Shown piece by piece: positions 54,406-64,000 of a stretch of DNA of 64,000 nucleotides (positions are counted from its first letter, which is position 1; every line of letters starts with the position of its first letter). The notes beneath the pieces are model-generated. The model did not search any database. It had not been told where the DNA came from and saw only the letters and a list, made by a program, of their open reading frames with translations. The stretch covers positions 62,001 through 126,000 of the forward strand of contig JAQXBF010000039.1 in NCBI GenBank assembly GCA_029252555.1, written 5' to 3'. The DNA comes from Porticoccaceae bacterium. GTDB lineage: Bacteria; Pseudomonadota; Gammaproteobacteria; Pseudomonadales; Porticoccaceae. The position numbers were made by a program, and so were the translations under genes.

Positions 54406-55836
54406 ATGCAGGACAATTCACCACCGCAGAGTGCCAGACTGGGCATTGGTATTGACTTTGGTACCAGTAATAGCGCGGCCGCCGTTTTTGACGGCCAGCA
54501 GCTTACGCTGGTTAAGTTGGCCTCGCCCGAAAGCATCATGCCGTCGGCTAACTATATTGATAAGCAGTACGTCTCGGCAATTGGCCAGAAGGCGATTAAT
54601 GACTATATCAGTGGTAATAGGGGGCGAAAGGTCGAGCTCAGTGCCGAGCTGCTTGGTGAAGCGCGCAGCGGCACTGGTGGTGGTGAGAGCGCCATGGGTG
54701 GTGCCGGTGAGTCTGATACCAATAAGGTGTATGGCCAAGCCTTTAATGATGCCAGTTTGCCGGGGCGGCTTTTCCGGGGTACCAAAAGGCTATTGGGCAA
54801 TACCTTGAATGACCGCATTGCTATCTTCGACCGCTCATTCCGCTTAGTGGCACTGGTCACGCCTATTCTGGTGGGTATTCGTCAAGCGCTGGAGGCAGCC
54901 ATTGGTAAATCTGCCAATCATGCCTGTATTGGTCATCCGGTTAATTTTGAAGGCAGAGGGTCTGGCCGCAATAATATTGCGCTGGAACGGCTGGGTGAAT
55001 CCTATGGCCATGCGGGTATTACGCAGCAATCATTTTGCCCGGAGCCCACAGCGGCCACAATTAGCTATCTGCATAATCACCCGCAGAGCAATGATGAATT
55101 AGTACTCACTGTCGATTTTGGTGGCGGTACACTGGACTTCAGTGTGCTGCGTCGCAGGGGCTCAAACTTTGAAGTAGAGGCGACCCACGGTATTGCTCTG
55201 GGTGGAGACCGGATAGACCAGACTATTTTCCGCGAGTTGGTATTCCCTCTCCTGGGCAGGGGCGAGCGTTGGAGCCGCGTGGTAGATGGCTCGGAAGTCG
55301 ACACCCTATTTCCCTTTGGCGAGTATGAGGACCTGCTGATTAACTGGCCGATTAGCTATATGCTTAACCAAAATAAATATACTGCGCCAGTGATGCAGCG
55401 TATGGCCCAGCCCGACGAAGCAGCGAATAAATTCAAACGACTCTATGATCTGATTCAGCAGAATTATAGCTACCAGATATTTGAGGCGATCAAGGCCTTT
55501 AAGGCAGAGTTATCGATGCGAAATGCTGCGCTGCTGGATATCCCAGAAGTTGATATTCAGGTAGAGGTTGAGCTGTGGGAATTTGAAGCGATGATTTCAC
55601 CGCTGCTGTTTGAGTTTGAACAGGCGATTACGCGAATTCTCCACAAAGCTGGCTATCAGGCCGGAGATATTGATCTGGTGCTGCGCACCGGTGGTTCTTC
55701 ATTAATCCCAGCGGTCAAAGATATTCTCGATAATCAATTTGCAGGCAAGGTAGTGGAGCATGACCCCTTCACCAGTGTTGCAGCCGGTCTTGCGATTGCA
55801 GACTATTATGAATATGCAGAGGCCGAATTAAGTTGA
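54406..55836 (+). CDS. Hsp70 family protein, YegD-like
   Basis: The 476-residue product starts with the actin-fold ATP motif GIGIDFGTSNSAAAVFDG and has HPVNFEGRG, FCPEPTAATISYL and LTVDFGGGTLDFSVL, like E. coli YegD. It lacks the long C-terminal substrate-binding domain of DnaK. The role of YegD-type proteins is not established. A glycine/serine-rich loop (about residues 85-105, GTGGGESAMGGAGESD) interrupts the domain. It lies upstream of icmF, same strand, 125 nt away. Confidence 0.85.
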   Translation: MQDNSPPQSARLGIGIDFGTSNSAAAVFDGQQLTLVKLASPESIMPSANYIDKQYVSAIGQKAINDYISGNRGRKVELSAELLGEARSGTGGGESAMGGAGESDTNKVYGQAFNDASLPGRLFRGTKRLLGNTLNDRIAIFDRSFRLVALVTPILVGIRQALEAAIGKSANHACIGHPVNFEGRGSGRNNIALERLGESYGHAGITQQSFCPEPTAATISYLHNHPQSNDELVLTVDFGGGTLDFSVLRRRGSNFEVEATHGIALGGDRIDQTIFRELVFPLLGRGERWSRVVDGSEVDTLFPFGEYEDLLINWPISYMLNQNKYTAPVMQRMAQPDEAANKFKRLYDLIQQNYSYQIFEAIKAFKAELSMRNAALLDIPEVDIQVEVELWEFEAMISPLLFEFEQAITRILHKAGYQAGDIDLVLRTGGSSLIPAVKDILDNQFAGKVVEHDPFTSVAAGLAIADYYEYAEAELS

Positions 55837-55961
55837 GGTATTTTTTTGGCCCCAAAAGATACTTGCATGCAGCAAGCAAGATTATTAGAATGCAGCTCAA
55901 CTAACAGGATTTACGGCGCCCGCGCCTTTTTATAGGCCAATAGCGAAATATTGGAGACCCC

Positions 55962-58900
55962 ATGAACAAGCCCTCAGCCACAACTAAGAGAGTAGCCAAA
56001 GCATCGGCACCTAATTCGAAGTCTGCAGAAGGTAAAACACCACTGCGCTTTGTTACCGCTGCCAGCCTTTTTGATGGCCACGATGCCTCAATTAATATTA
56101 TGCGTCGCATCCTTCAGGGTGCCGGAGTAGAGGTGATTCATCTGGCCCACAATCGCTCGGTCGCTGAGGTGGTTGAAACTGCCCTGCAAGAAGATGCTCA
56201 GGCAATTGCCATAAGCTCTTATCAGGGTGGCCATGTCGAGTACTTTAAATATGCTATCGATCTACTGAAAGAAGCTGGTGCAGAGCATATTCGCGTATTT
56301 GGTGGGGGCGGTGGTGTAATTGTGCCGACAGAGATTGCAGAGCTGCATGACTATGGGGTTGAGCGTATTTACTCACCCTATGACGGTCAGAATATTGGCT
56401 TGGTAGGCATGATTAACGATATGATTGAGCGCACCGAGCTGCATTCTGGTTCCCCAGTTACAGTGCAATCCAAGGACCTCAATATTGCTGATGGCGGGCT
56501 GCGCAATCTGGCCACTTTAATAACGGCTATTGAACGGGCCGAACTTAACGAGCAGGAGTTAGGTGCTCTACGAGAGCAGGCGCAATTTCTGACCAATACT
56601 GTGCCAGTGCTGGGTATTACCGGGACTGGTGGCGCGGGTAAGTCTTCGTTTACGGATGAGCTAATTCGCCGCTTCCGTCAGGACAGCGCAGACAAATTGA
56701 AGATTGCGGTGCTGGCCATCGACCCGACCCGACGCAAAACAGGCGGCGCTCTACTGGGTGACCGCATTCGCATGAATTCTATTTACCACGCCAATATTTA
56801 TATGCGCTCTATAGGTACCAGAGGTGCGGCGGGTGAAGTACCTGAGTCTTTGATCGATATCATCAGCGCGATGCGCCTTGGTGGGTTTGATCTGGTGGTG
56901 GTTGAAACGCCGGGTATTGGTCAGGGCGACGCCGGAATTGTGCCCTATGTGGATGTACCTATCTACGTGATGACCCCAGAATTTGGTGCCCAGAGCCAGT
57001 TGGAAAAAATTGATATGCTCGATTATGCAGAGCTGGCGATTATTAATAAGTTTGACCGCAAAGGTAGTGAAGACGCCTACAGAGATGTCTGCAAGCAGAT
57101 GCAACGCAATCGCGAGGCCTTTATGGAGCCGCCAGAGGCCATGCCTGTAATTGGTACTATCGCTTCAAGATTTAGCGATGATGGCGTTACTGCGGCTTAT
57201 CAGGAACTGGTCAAACTATTGCAGGCTGTGGGCCTTGGTCAATTTGAGCAGCATTTGCCCAAAGTGGCTACTCGTATGTCGTCAGAAAAAGCCGTGATTG
57301 TGCCAGCTGATCGCCAGCGTTATTTGGCAGAAATCGCCGGTGTGGTGCGCAATTATCATCGCCATGTGGCTGTGCAGGCTAATCTTGCTCGGGAACAGCA
57401 GCAGTTGGAGGCAGCTAAGTCTATGCTCAGAGATTCGGGCGCACAGGCACCAGCAGAAATGGACCAGCTGATTGCTGCTCGCGAAAAGACCATAGATGGC
57501 AGCGCTGCTGAGCTATTGGCAAATTGGCCAGCCGTGGTTGAGGCCTATTCTGGAGATGAAAAAATTGATGTGCTGCCTAATGGTAAGCAGATCACCACCA
57601 AGCTAAATACTCTATCGCTGTCGGGCAATAAGGTCTCGAGAGTGGCGCTACCACGAACTGAAGAACACGGAGAATTATTAAAGTGGCTCATGTTGGAGAA
57701 TCTGCCAGGAGAATTTCCCTACACAGCTGGGGTGTTTCCATTTAAGCGCGAGGGGGAGGATCCCGCTCGTATGTTTGCCGGTGAAGGCGATGCATTTAAA
57801 ACCAATCGCCGTTTTAAAGCTCTTTCGGAATACAGCGAGGCCAAACGACTATCTACTGCGTTTGATTCTGTGACCCTATATGGCTGGGATCCCGGTGAAC
57901 GTCCAGATATTTATGGAAAGGTGGGTAATGCGGGGGTTTCTATCTGCACCCTGGATGATATGAAAGCTCTCTATGATGGCTTTGATCTCTGCAACCCCAT
58001 GACCTCGGTGTCCATGACTATTAATGGCCCCGCACCCACTATTTTGGCAATGTTCCTTAATACCGCGATTGATCAGCAGGTCGATAAGTTTGCCGCGGAA
58101 CACAGCCGTCAGCCCAACGATAAAGAGTACTCAGAGTTGCACGCCAATGCTTTAACCAGCGTGCGCGGCACAGTGCAGGCAGATATTCTGAAAGAAGATC
58201 AGGGCCAGAATACCTGCATTTTCTCCACAGAATTTAGCCTGCGCATGATGGGTGATATGCAGCAGTATTTTATTGATCAGGCCATTCGCAATTTCTATTC
58301 TGTTTCGATTTCGGGCTACCATATTGCCGAAGCTGGGGCGAATCCGATTTCGCAGTTGGCCTTTACCCTGTCCAATGGCTTTACCTTTGTCGAGGCCTAT
58401 TTGGCGAGAGGTATGCACGTTGACGATTTTGCCCCCAATCTGTCGTTTTTCTTCTCCAATGGTATGGACCCGGAGTACACCGTAATGGGTCGGGTAGCTC
58501 GTCGTATTTGGGCTACGTCTATGCGTGATCGTTACGGAGCCAATGCTCGCAGCCAAAAGCTCAAATACCATATCCAAACCTCTGGCCGCTCGCTGCACGC
58601 CCAGGAAATGAACTTCAATGATATTCGCACCACATTGCAGGCATTGATTGCGATCTACGATAACTGCAACAGCCTGCATACCAATGCCTATGATGAAGCC
58701 ATTACTACACCCACTGAGGAGTCGGTGCGTCGGGCGCTGGCCATCCAGCTGATTATTAATCAGGAATGGGGCTTGGCGAAAAACGAAAACCCCAGTCAGG
58801 GCGCGTTTATTATTGATGAGCTTACAGACCTGGTGGAAGAGCAGGTATTACAGGAGTTTGAGAAAATTTCTGATCGCGGTGGCGTATTGGGAGCCATGGA

Positions 58901-59261
58901 AACTGGTTATCAGCGCGGTAAGATTCAGGAGGAATCACTGTTCTATGAACACAAAAAGCACGACGGCTCTCTGCCTATCGTGGGCGTGAATACCTTTATC
59001 AGTGATACAGAAGAAGCCGATGTTGAAATTGAGTTGGCGCGCTCGACCGATGATGAGAAGAAAAGCCAGATTCTGCGGTTGAGAGAATTTCAGGCTGAGC
59101 ATGCAGATTCATCTGAATTGATGCTTAAAAGACTTCAGGATGCGGTGCGACAGGGTGATAATGGTTTTGAAGTCCTGATGGAAGCAGTGCGTTGCTGTTC
59201 ATTGGGGCAAATAACCAATGCTTTGTTTGATGTTGGCGGCCAGTATCGCCGCAATATGTAA
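55962..59261 (+). CDS. icmF: Fused isobutyryl-CoA mutase IcmF (B12-dependent)
   Basis: The 1099-residue protein fuses a B12-binding domain ([19 protein letters not shown] at 38-41; SSYQGGH), a MeaB/ArgK-like GTPase (Walker A GTGGAGKS at 221-228) and the large acyl-CoA mutase domain (about 560-1090; [41 protein letters not shown]). It interconverts isobutyryl- and butyryl-CoA, and family members also isomerise related acyl-CoAs. It is followed 26 nt later by a TetR gene. Confidence 0.93.
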   Translation: MNKPSATTKRVAKASAPNSKSAEGKTPLRFVTAASLFDGHDASINIMRRILQGAGVEVIHLAHNRSVAEVVETALQEDAQAIAISSYQGGHVEYFKYAIDLLKEAGAEHIRVFGGGGGVIVPTEIAELHDYGVERIYSPYDGQNIGLVGMINDMIERTELHSGSPVTVQSKDLNIADGGLRNLATLITAIERAELNEQELGALREQAQFLTNTVPVLGITGTGGAGKSSFTDELIRRFRQDSADKLKIAVLAIDPTRRKTGGALLGDRIRMNSIYHANIYMRSIGTRGAAGEVPESLIDIISAMRLGGFDLVVVETPGIGQGDAGIVPYVDVPIYVMTPEFGAQSQLEKIDMLDYAELAIINKFDRKGSEDAYRDVCKQMQRNREAFMEPPEAMPVIGTIASRFSDDGVTAAYQELVKLLQAVGLGQFEQHLPKVATRMSSEKAVIVPADRQRYLAEIAGVVRNYHRHVAVQANLAREQQQLEAAKSMLRDSGAQAPAEMDQLIAAREKTIDGSAAELLANWPAVVEAYSGDEKIDVLPNGKQITTKLNTLSLSGNKVSRVALPRTEEHGELLKWLMLENLPGEFPYTAGVFPFKREGEDPARMFAGEGDAFKTNRRFKALSEYSEAKRLSTAFDSVTLYGWDPGERPDIYGKVGNAGVSICTLDDMKALYDGFDLCNPMTSVSMTINGPAPTILAMFLNTAIDQQVDKFAAEHSRQPNDKEYSELHANALTSVRGTVQADILKEDQGQNTCIFSTEFSLRMMGDMQQYFIDQAIRNFYSVSISGYHIAEAGANPISQLAFTLSNGFTFVEAYLARGMHVDDFAPNLSFFFSNGMDPEYTVMGRVARRIWATSMRDRYGANARSQKLKYHIQTSGRSLHAQEMNFNDIRTTLQALIAIYDNCNSLHTNAYDEAITTPTEESVRRALAIQLIINQEWGLAKNENPSQGAFIIDELTDLVEEQVLQEFEKISDRGGVLGAMETGYQRGKIQEESLFYEHKKHDGSLPIVGVNTFISDTEEADVEIELARSTDDEKKSQILRLREFQAEHADSSELMLKRLQDAVRQGDNGFEVLMEAVRCCSLGQITNALFDVGGQYRRNM

Positions 59262-59287
59262 CCGCTAGACAGATAGGAATTTATACC

Positions 59288-59911
59288 ATGGCTAAAGCCC
59301 TTCGCCTCACTCAGGTTGAGCGCAAAGAAATCTCCGATGCCAAAATGCTGGAAGCCGCCATCGATTTAATTGTCGAGCGCGGTGCGGAGCAGGCCACGTT
59401 GAAAGATGTGGGCGAGAAAGCCGGATATTCGCGGGGCTTGGCTGGGTACCGGTTTGGCAATAAAACTGGGTTATTCGACTTTGTACTGCGTTCTGTTGGC
59501 GATGAATGGCTAGCTGAATTAACCGGAGTGACCCACGGTAAAAGTGGTTATGAAGCCATGGCAGCGGCACTGGATGCCCATATTGCATTCTGTGAGGAGG
59601 CTCCAAAGCATGTTGAGGCTTTTTACCGACTGTGGTTCGAATCATTAACACCAGAATCTCCCCTGCAGCCAGTGATTTTGGGTATTCATGAGCGTCGCCG
59701 TGCCGACGTAATTAGCTGGGTTGAAGACTGCATTGCTCAGGAGACTGTCTCTGCAGCGGTTTCCGCAGAGCTTATCGCTGACCAATACTGTGCGTCCGTT
59801 ATCGGGATTGTTTACCACTGGATCAGTGACCCGGAGAATCTGGATGAAATGCGCGCCCGACATAATGGCCTTAAGAAAGTCATGAGAGTGATGCTCGTAG
59901 ATGACAAATAG
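59288..59911 (+). CDS. TetR family regulator
   Basis: This 207-residue protein has an N-terminal helix-turn-helix (ATLKDVGEKAGYSRGLAGYRFGNKTGLFDFVL, about residues 39-70) and a ligand-binding C-terminal domain. It follows icmF directly and may respond to an acyl-CoA and control icmF. GGAAT lies before the ATG. Confidence 0.85.
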   Translation: MAKALRLTQVERKEISDAKMLEAAIDLIVERGAEQATLKDVGEKAGYSRGLAGYRFGNKTGLFDFVLRSVGDEWLAELTGVTHGKSGYEAMAAALDAHIAFCEEAPKHVEAFYRLWFESLTPESPLQPVILGIHERRRADVISWVEDCIAQETVSAAVSAELIADQYCASVIGIVYHWISDPENLDEMRARHNGLKKVMRVMLVDDK

Positions 59912-60060
59912 AGCTGTCTCCCCACAAAGGCGATAAAACACCGCTATCTTGCGACCAAACAGCCAGCTTCAAGTAATCATTTGTTGCATGGACAGCCCTG
60001 CCAAATTAACCTTGTCTAAAATCAAAAATATAACTATTTCACAATATCTAGGGGGTTAGC

Positions 60061-61287
60061 ATGTCCGGTTCGACTTCGGGAAATTCAACAGCAACAGCGG
60101 TGGGTGGCCAGGAGGCGGGAACACAGACCTTTGCGTTTATTGCAATGACCTGTCTGTTTTTCTTCTGGGGCTTTATTACTGTTCTCAATGATATTTTAAT
60201 CCCGTTCTTAAAAGAGTCGTTTGACCTCAACTATACACAGGCTATGTTGGTGCAGTTCTGCTTCTTTGGGGCGTACTTTATTGTTTCACCGTTTGCTGGC
60301 AAATTAATTGATAAAGTTGGTTACCAGCAGGGTATTGTCCTCGGGCTGTTAACTACAGCGACCGGTTGTGTGCTGTTTTACCCCTCAGCCAGCCTCAATG
60401 TTTATGCTCTGTTCCTGTTCTCGTTTTTTGTTCTTGCCAGCGGTATTACTATTTTGCAGGTTGCGGCCAATCCCTATGTGGCAGCCTTGGGGTCTGAGAG
60501 CACCGCGGCGAGCCGTCTTAACTTAGCTCAGGCAGCTAACTCTCTTGGTACCACTGTTGGGCCGATTCTAGGAGCAGCCCTTATTCTGGGAGCAGTTGCG
60601 GCAGACGCCTCGGCGGTTCAGGGCCCATACCTTATGATTGCTGGCTTGTTAGTCTTAGCGGCTCTGGTTTTCCGACGTATTAAACTCCCTGTGCTGGCTC
60701 ATGTTGAAGCCACAGAAGACGTGTCAGGAGAGAGTGTTTGGAATCGACGCTCATTGGTATTAGGTGCACTGGCCATCTTCCTCTATGTGGGTGGTGAGGT
60801 ATCTATTGGCAGCTTCCTGGTTAATTATTTCACTGAGAGTTCTATTGCCGGTATGAGTGCTGTCGATGCAGGGGAAATGGTTGCCTATTACTGGGGTGCA
60901 GCTATGGTGGGCCGCCTAGTGGGTGCCGCACTGATGAACTACATTGCCTCTACTAAGTATTTGGCCATTAATTCAGCGCTTGCTGTTGTAATGATTATTG
61001 TCAGCATGAACAGCTCTGGCGATATGGCCATGTGGTCTATCCTGGCCGTTGGCTTCTTTAACTCTATTATGTTCCCCACTATCTTTACTCTGGCGGTTAA
61101 GGGGCTGGGTTCATTGACCAGTAAAGGTTCTGGCTTGGTTTGTCAGGCGATTGTGGGTGGCGCGCTGATCCCATTGATACAGGGTGCAGCCGCAGATAGC
61201 ATCGGTATCCAGCTGAGCTTTATAGTGCCAATGCTTTGCTATATTTACATCGGTTGGTATGCCCTTAGAGGCGCAGACCAGAGCTAA
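60061..61287 (+). CDS. Sugar MFS transporter, FucP-like
   Basis: The 408-residue protein has twelve predicted spans and the FucP-family signatures CLFFFWGFITVLNDILIPFLK, QFCFFGAYFIVSPFAGKL, VAANPYVAALG and LNLAQAANSLGTTVGP. It is probably a sugar:proton symporter (fucose, glucose, galactose or N-acetylglucosamine type). No sugar-catabolic genes adjoin it. A strong hairpin terminator follows. Confidence 0.9.
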   Translation: MSGSTSGNSTATAVGGQEAGTQTFAFIAMTCLFFFWGFITVLNDILIPFLKESFDLNYTQAMLVQFCFFGAYFIVSPFAGKLIDKVGYQQGIVLGLLTTATGCVLFYPSASLNVYALFLFSFFVLASGITILQVAANPYVAALGSESTAASRLNLAQAANSLGTTVGPILGAALILGAVAADASAVQGPYLMIAGLLVLAALVFRRIKLPVLAHVEATEDVSGESVWNRRSLVLGALAIFLYVGGEVSIGSFLVNYFTESSIAGMSAVDAGEMVAYYWGAAMVGRLVGAALMNYIASTKYLAINSALAVVMIIVSMNSSGDMAMWSILAVGFFNSIMFPTIFTLAVKGLGSLTSKGSGLVCQAIVGGALIPLIQGAAADSIGIQLSFIVPMLCYIYIGWYALRGADQS

Positions 61288-61307
61288 CAGCGCGGTAACA
61301 AGTGATT

Positions 61308-61337
61308 GGCAGGCCTGATAGTAACTGCGGGCCTGCC
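61308..61337 (+). terminator. Rho-independent terminator of sugar transporter
   Basis: GGCAGGCC and GGCCTGCC form an 8-bp GC-rich stem, followed by TATTTTCTCC, 20 nt after the stop. Confidence 0.75.
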
Positions 61338-61541
61338 TATTTTCTCCTCTCCTTTCCCGCACAGGCACAATCTGTGCCGATTCACATAACCCTAGGTCGT
61401 TATCGCTGTTGATGTAACACTGGGAACGCTGTACTGTCTATCTTCTGGGGTTTCCAGCTTATCAGCACTATCTAAAACTCACTGGTTGCCAATAATAAAG
61501 ATGTAGCAGACATCTCAATAATATAAAGGGGAACCTGGGTA

Positions 61542-63140
61542 GTGGCGTCCAATCAATCCGTAACCATCAAAACAGAAGAATCTGGCTTTTATCAGGGCTT
61601 CAATATCAATGTCGCCGCTGTACCCAAGGTACTTATTGTTGCCTTAATTCTCTGGGTCGGGCTGTCACCAGAGCGTGCTGGTGAGCAGTTACTGGCCATG
61701 CAAATCTGGTCAACTTCCTCCTTTGGTGGCTGGTATGTCTATGTTACTGCCTTCTTTACCCTGGCTTGCATGCTGTTAGCTCTGTGGCCACGTACTGGTA
61801 AAGTGGTGCTGGGTGTGGAGGGAGAAGCGCCAGAATTCTCCATGTTTACCTGGCTGTCGATGATGTTTGGAGCTGGTATTGGCGTAGGTATGCTGACGTA
61901 TTCCACCGCGGAACCGATCTTTCACTTTGCCAGTAACCCAGACACTATTCAGGGTTTTAGCACCGGTTTGGATGCTGACAATGTGCGCAATGCCTACAAG
62001 TGGGCGTTGTTACATTATGGTTTAACCCCATGGGCCTGCTACGGGGTGGTGGGTATCTCTCTGGGGTATCTATGTTATAGCCGCGGCTTGCCGCTGACTA
62101 TCCGCACTGGTTTGCAGCCTCTGTTTGGCAGTTCTATGTCAGGAGCTCTCGGGCATCTGGTGGATATCGCCGCCATTTTAGCGACCTTGATTGGTCTGGG
62201 CGTGACCATAGGCTACGGTGTTTCTCAGTTTGCGTCTGGTTTGTTTAACATTAGTGGCATGCAATGGATTGTCGATGAGGCTGGGAAACCTACCCTGATG
62301 GCCCAGGTAATGGGGCTGATTATTATTGTTGGGGCATCTTGCCTGTCGGCACTCTCCGGTTTGCAGAGGGGTATCAAATGGCTGTCCAATATCAATATGG
62401 GCCTGTCAATTTTTCTGGTGCTGTTTTTTGTTCTGTTTGGCGCCACGGTTTTTGCGATTAAATCTTTTGGTTATGCCATTTGGGACTATCTAATGGCGCT
62501 GCCAGCCATGTCTACCACCGTATGGAACAACCCTGAGACCGAGACTGGTGCTGCGTTGCAGAGCTGGCAGGGTGCGTGGAATATTTTCTACTGGGCCTGG
62601 TGGATTGCGTTTGCGCCTTTTGTCGGGCTATTTTTGGCTCGGGTGTCGAGGGGCCGAACCGTGAGAGAATACGTGGTGGGCGCGATGATTGTGCCCTCGT
62701 TGATCTGCTTGACCTGGTTTACCTTTGTTGGTGCAACCGCGATTGATCTTGAACTTTCGGGTGTGGCTCAGGGTGCGATTGTCGGTGCAGATATCTCTGC
62801 CCAGTTATTTCAAACCATCAACCTGATGTTGTCGCCAGATATGGCAGTGGCACTATCGGTAGTGGTGGTGACTCTGCTGTTGACCTTTTTGGTGACCTCG
62901 GCCGATTCTGGCATTTTGATTATCAATACCCTGGCCTCTGGGGGTGATCAGAGCCAAAAGGGGCCAGCCCATGTGATTATATGGGGTGTGATCTTTGCTG
63001 TGTTGGTGGCGGTGTTGTTGGCCGCTGGCGGTATGGATGCACTGCGCTCGGCGATGATTATTGGCGCACTGCCTTTTTCGTTGGTGATGGCTTTAATGAC
63101 GATCTCTTTGGTGAAGGCGCTGGTTTTTGATAGACATTAA
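61542..63140 (+). CDS. BCCT family transporter
   Basis: This 532-residue, twelve-helix carrier has the betaine/carnitine/choline transporter signature WNIFYWAWWIAFAPFVGLFLARVSRGRTVREY and AGIGVGMLTYSTAEPIFHF. It imports a quaternary ammonium or sulfonium compound (glycine betaine, DMSP, choline or similar) with sodium or protons, fitting a marine osmolyte user. It starts at GTG after AGGGGAAC. A strong bidirectional terminator separates it from ilvC. Confidence 0.92.
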   Translation: MASNQSVTIKTEESGFYQGFNINVAAVPKVLIVALILWVGLSPERAGEQLLAMQIWSTSSFGGWYVYVTAFFTLACMLLALWPRTGKVVLGVEGEAPEFSMFTWLSMMFGAGIGVGMLTYSTAEPIFHFASNPDTIQGFSTGLDADNVRNAYKWALLHYGLTPWACYGVVGISLGYLCYSRGLPLTIRTGLQPLFGSSMSGALGHLVDIAAILATLIGLGVTIGYGVSQFASGLFNISGMQWIVDEAGKPTLMAQVMGLIIIVGASCLSALSGLQRGIKWLSNINMGLSIFLVLFFVLFGATVFAIKSFGYAIWDYLMALPAMSTTVWNNPETETGAALQSWQGAWNIFYWAWWIAFAPFVGLFLARVSRGRTVREYVVGAMIVPSLICLTWFTFVGATAIDLELSGVAQGAIVGADISAQLFQTINLMLSPDMAVALSVVVVTLLLTFLVTSADSGILIINTLASGGDQSQKGPAHVIIWGVIFAVLVAVLLAAGGMDALRSAMIIGALPFSLVMALMTISLVKALVFDRH

Positions 63141-63164
63141 TCTTTAGTGCCTGTTGTTGGGGAA

Positions 63165-63206
63165 TAAAAAAACCGGATTGTGCTTGAGCAGAATCCGGTT
63201 TTTTTA
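63165..63206. terminator. Bidirectional rho-independent terminator
   Basis: AACCGGATT (63171-63179) and AATCCGGTT (63192-63200) form a perfect 9-bp stem, with an A-run before it and a T-run after it, between the convergent BCCT and ilvC genes. Confidence 0.92.
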
Positions 63207-63245
63207 TATCAGGCCTTTTATTGCCTTTTGAGCATTCTTGGCCTT

Positions 63246-64000
63246 TTAACCGTTCTCGACGATTCGTTTCATATCCGTCATATAGCCGCGCAGCTCGTGA
63301 CCGATAATTTCGACATCATGGTCGCGAATGGCATCGTTGACTTCAATTAGTCGGAGATTATCGACTGCATTAGAGCTGTCGGTTAAACCGCCACCCAGAT
63401 CTTCCAAAGTCAGAGAGCTAGCGTGACCCTGAAGTAATGGCACAGCCGCATGGGTGAACAGGTAGTTGCCATATTCGGCGGTGTCAGAAATAACCACATT
63501 CATCTCGTAGAGCTTATTGCGCGCAATACAGTTAGCAATCAATGGCGTTTCGTGCAGTGATTCGTAGTAGGCAGACTCTTCAATAATGCCTGATGAAACC
63601 ATAGTCTCGAAAGCCAGTTCAACACCGGCTTTAATCATGGCCACTAGGTAGGTGCCTTTGTCATAAAACTCTTGCTCAGTGATCTCAGTGTCACAATCCG
63701 GTGCCTGCTCGAAGGTTGATTCAGCAGTCTGGGCACGCCACTTAAGCAGATTGGCGTCGTCCTTGCCCCAGTCGACCATCATGGTGCGAGAGAATTCACC
63801 TTCAATAATGTCATCCATATGCTTTTCGAAAAGTGGGCGCAATGTGCCCTTGAGCTCTTCAGACATATCAAAAGCTCTGATTTTTGCCGGGTTGCTCAGA
63901 CGATCCATCATATTGGTGATGCCGCCGTGTTTAAGGCCTTCGGTGACAACTTCCCAGCCGTACTGAATCAGCTTGCGAGCATAGCCTGCATCGACACCTA
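63246..64000 (-). CDS. ilvC: Ketol-acid reductoisomerase class II, partial
   Basis: The minus-strand frame runs past the right edge of the window, so only about 250 C-terminal residues are seen. They match the duplicated C-terminal domain of E. coli-type (491-aa) IlvC, with [58 protein letters not shown] and [10 protein letters not shown]. It makes the branched-chain amino acid precursors. The internal ATG at 63911 is not the true start because conserved sequence continues upstream. Confidence 0.95.
   Translation of the reverse strand, partial: GVDAGYARKLIQYGWEVVTEGLKHGGITNMMDRLSNPAKIRAFDMSEELKGTLRPLFEKHMDDIIEGEFSRTMMVDWGKDDANLLKWRAQTAESTFEQAPDCDTEITEQEFYDKGTYLVAMIKAGVELAFETMVSSGIIEESAYYESLHETPLIANCIARNKLYEMNVVISDTAEYGNYLFTHAAVPLLQGHASSLTLEDLGGGLTDSSNAVDNLRLIEVNDAIRDHDVEIIGHELRGYMTDMKRIVENG

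Noticed and set aside
58152-58679. 175-aa ORF on the minus strand inside icmF
   Set aside because: No family resemblance and fully antisense to a conserved domain; a shadow frame.
1-64000. tRNA, rRNA, CRISPR arrays, phage or transposase genes
   Set aside because: None was recognised on either strand; a covariance-model scan would be needed to exclude small RNAs.

Overview
The window looks like chromosome from a marine gammaproteobacterium of the oligotrophic, light-using kind (SAR92/Porticoccaceae-like or a close relative). The evidence is a green-tuned proteorhodopsin followed by a complete carotenoid/retinal operon, the glyA-nrdR-rib-nusB-thiL-pgpA gene order typical of gammaproteobacteria, class II IlvC, a TonB receptor and many compact 4-nt gene overlaps. 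The species is inferred from gene content only. No rRNA, tRNA, CRISPR, prophage or complete insertion sequence was seen.

Layout. 1-5.2 kb: partial MFS transporter, YaeQ, membrane-anchored GH3 hydrolase, CPXCG protein and 3-hydroxyisobutyryl-CoA hydrolase. 5.3-7.7 kb: three-gene redox operon (rubrerythrin, GlpC-like Fe-S protein, DUF3501). 7.9-15 kb: proteorhodopsin, then crtE-crtI-crtB-crtY-blh-idi2, all on the minus strand, giving opsin plus its retinal. 15.3-24.7 kb: serine hydrolase, an Fe-S (6-4) photolyase with Cry-DASH, a divergent DUF3429-DCC-SDR operon, two YceI proteins with cytochrome b561, and rlmD. 24.9-33.2 kb: glyA, Nudix, nrdR, ribD, ribE, ribBX, ribH, nusB, thiL, pgpA. 33.2-40.2 kb: RND efflux pair, a decayed second adaptor gene, ribA, hisF. 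40.3-42.7 kb: ChrR anti-sigma, ECF sigma factor, LysR regulator. 42.8-50.8 kb: aminotransferase, BKACE enzyme, TonB receptor, DAACS symporter, PepQ-type dipeptidase and a short asparaginase-like protein. 50.8-54.2 kb: acyl-CoA ligase, 2Fe-2S ferredoxin and its reductase. 54.4-64 kb: YegD-like Hsp70, fused acyl-CoA mutase IcmF, TetR, sugar MFS, BCCT transporter and partial ilvC.

How the parts fit. Much of the window concerns light: energy capture (proteorhodopsin, retinal), photoprotection (carotenoid, photolyase, cryptochrome) and a singlet-oxygen type sigma/anti-sigma pair. A -35/-10 pair TGATCC-N18-TAAAGG precedes the sigma gene, and an equally spaced CGATCC-N18-TAATCA precedes Cry-DASH/photolyase, suggesting one regulon. 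The rib genes supply FMN for the type 2 IPP isomerase, FAD for the photolyases and, by family knowledge, the lumazine antenna of Fe-S (6-4) photolyases.

The best leads for new biology are the predicted sigma-E photoprotection regulon, the rubrerythrin/GlpC-like/DUF3501 operon, and the aminotransferase-BKACE-TonB-peptidase locus. Smaller points are a probable CTG start for thiL, an efflux adaptor pseudogene with an amber codon, a degenerate RibBX complemented by a separate RibA, and a MITE-like inverted repeat between ribD and ribE.
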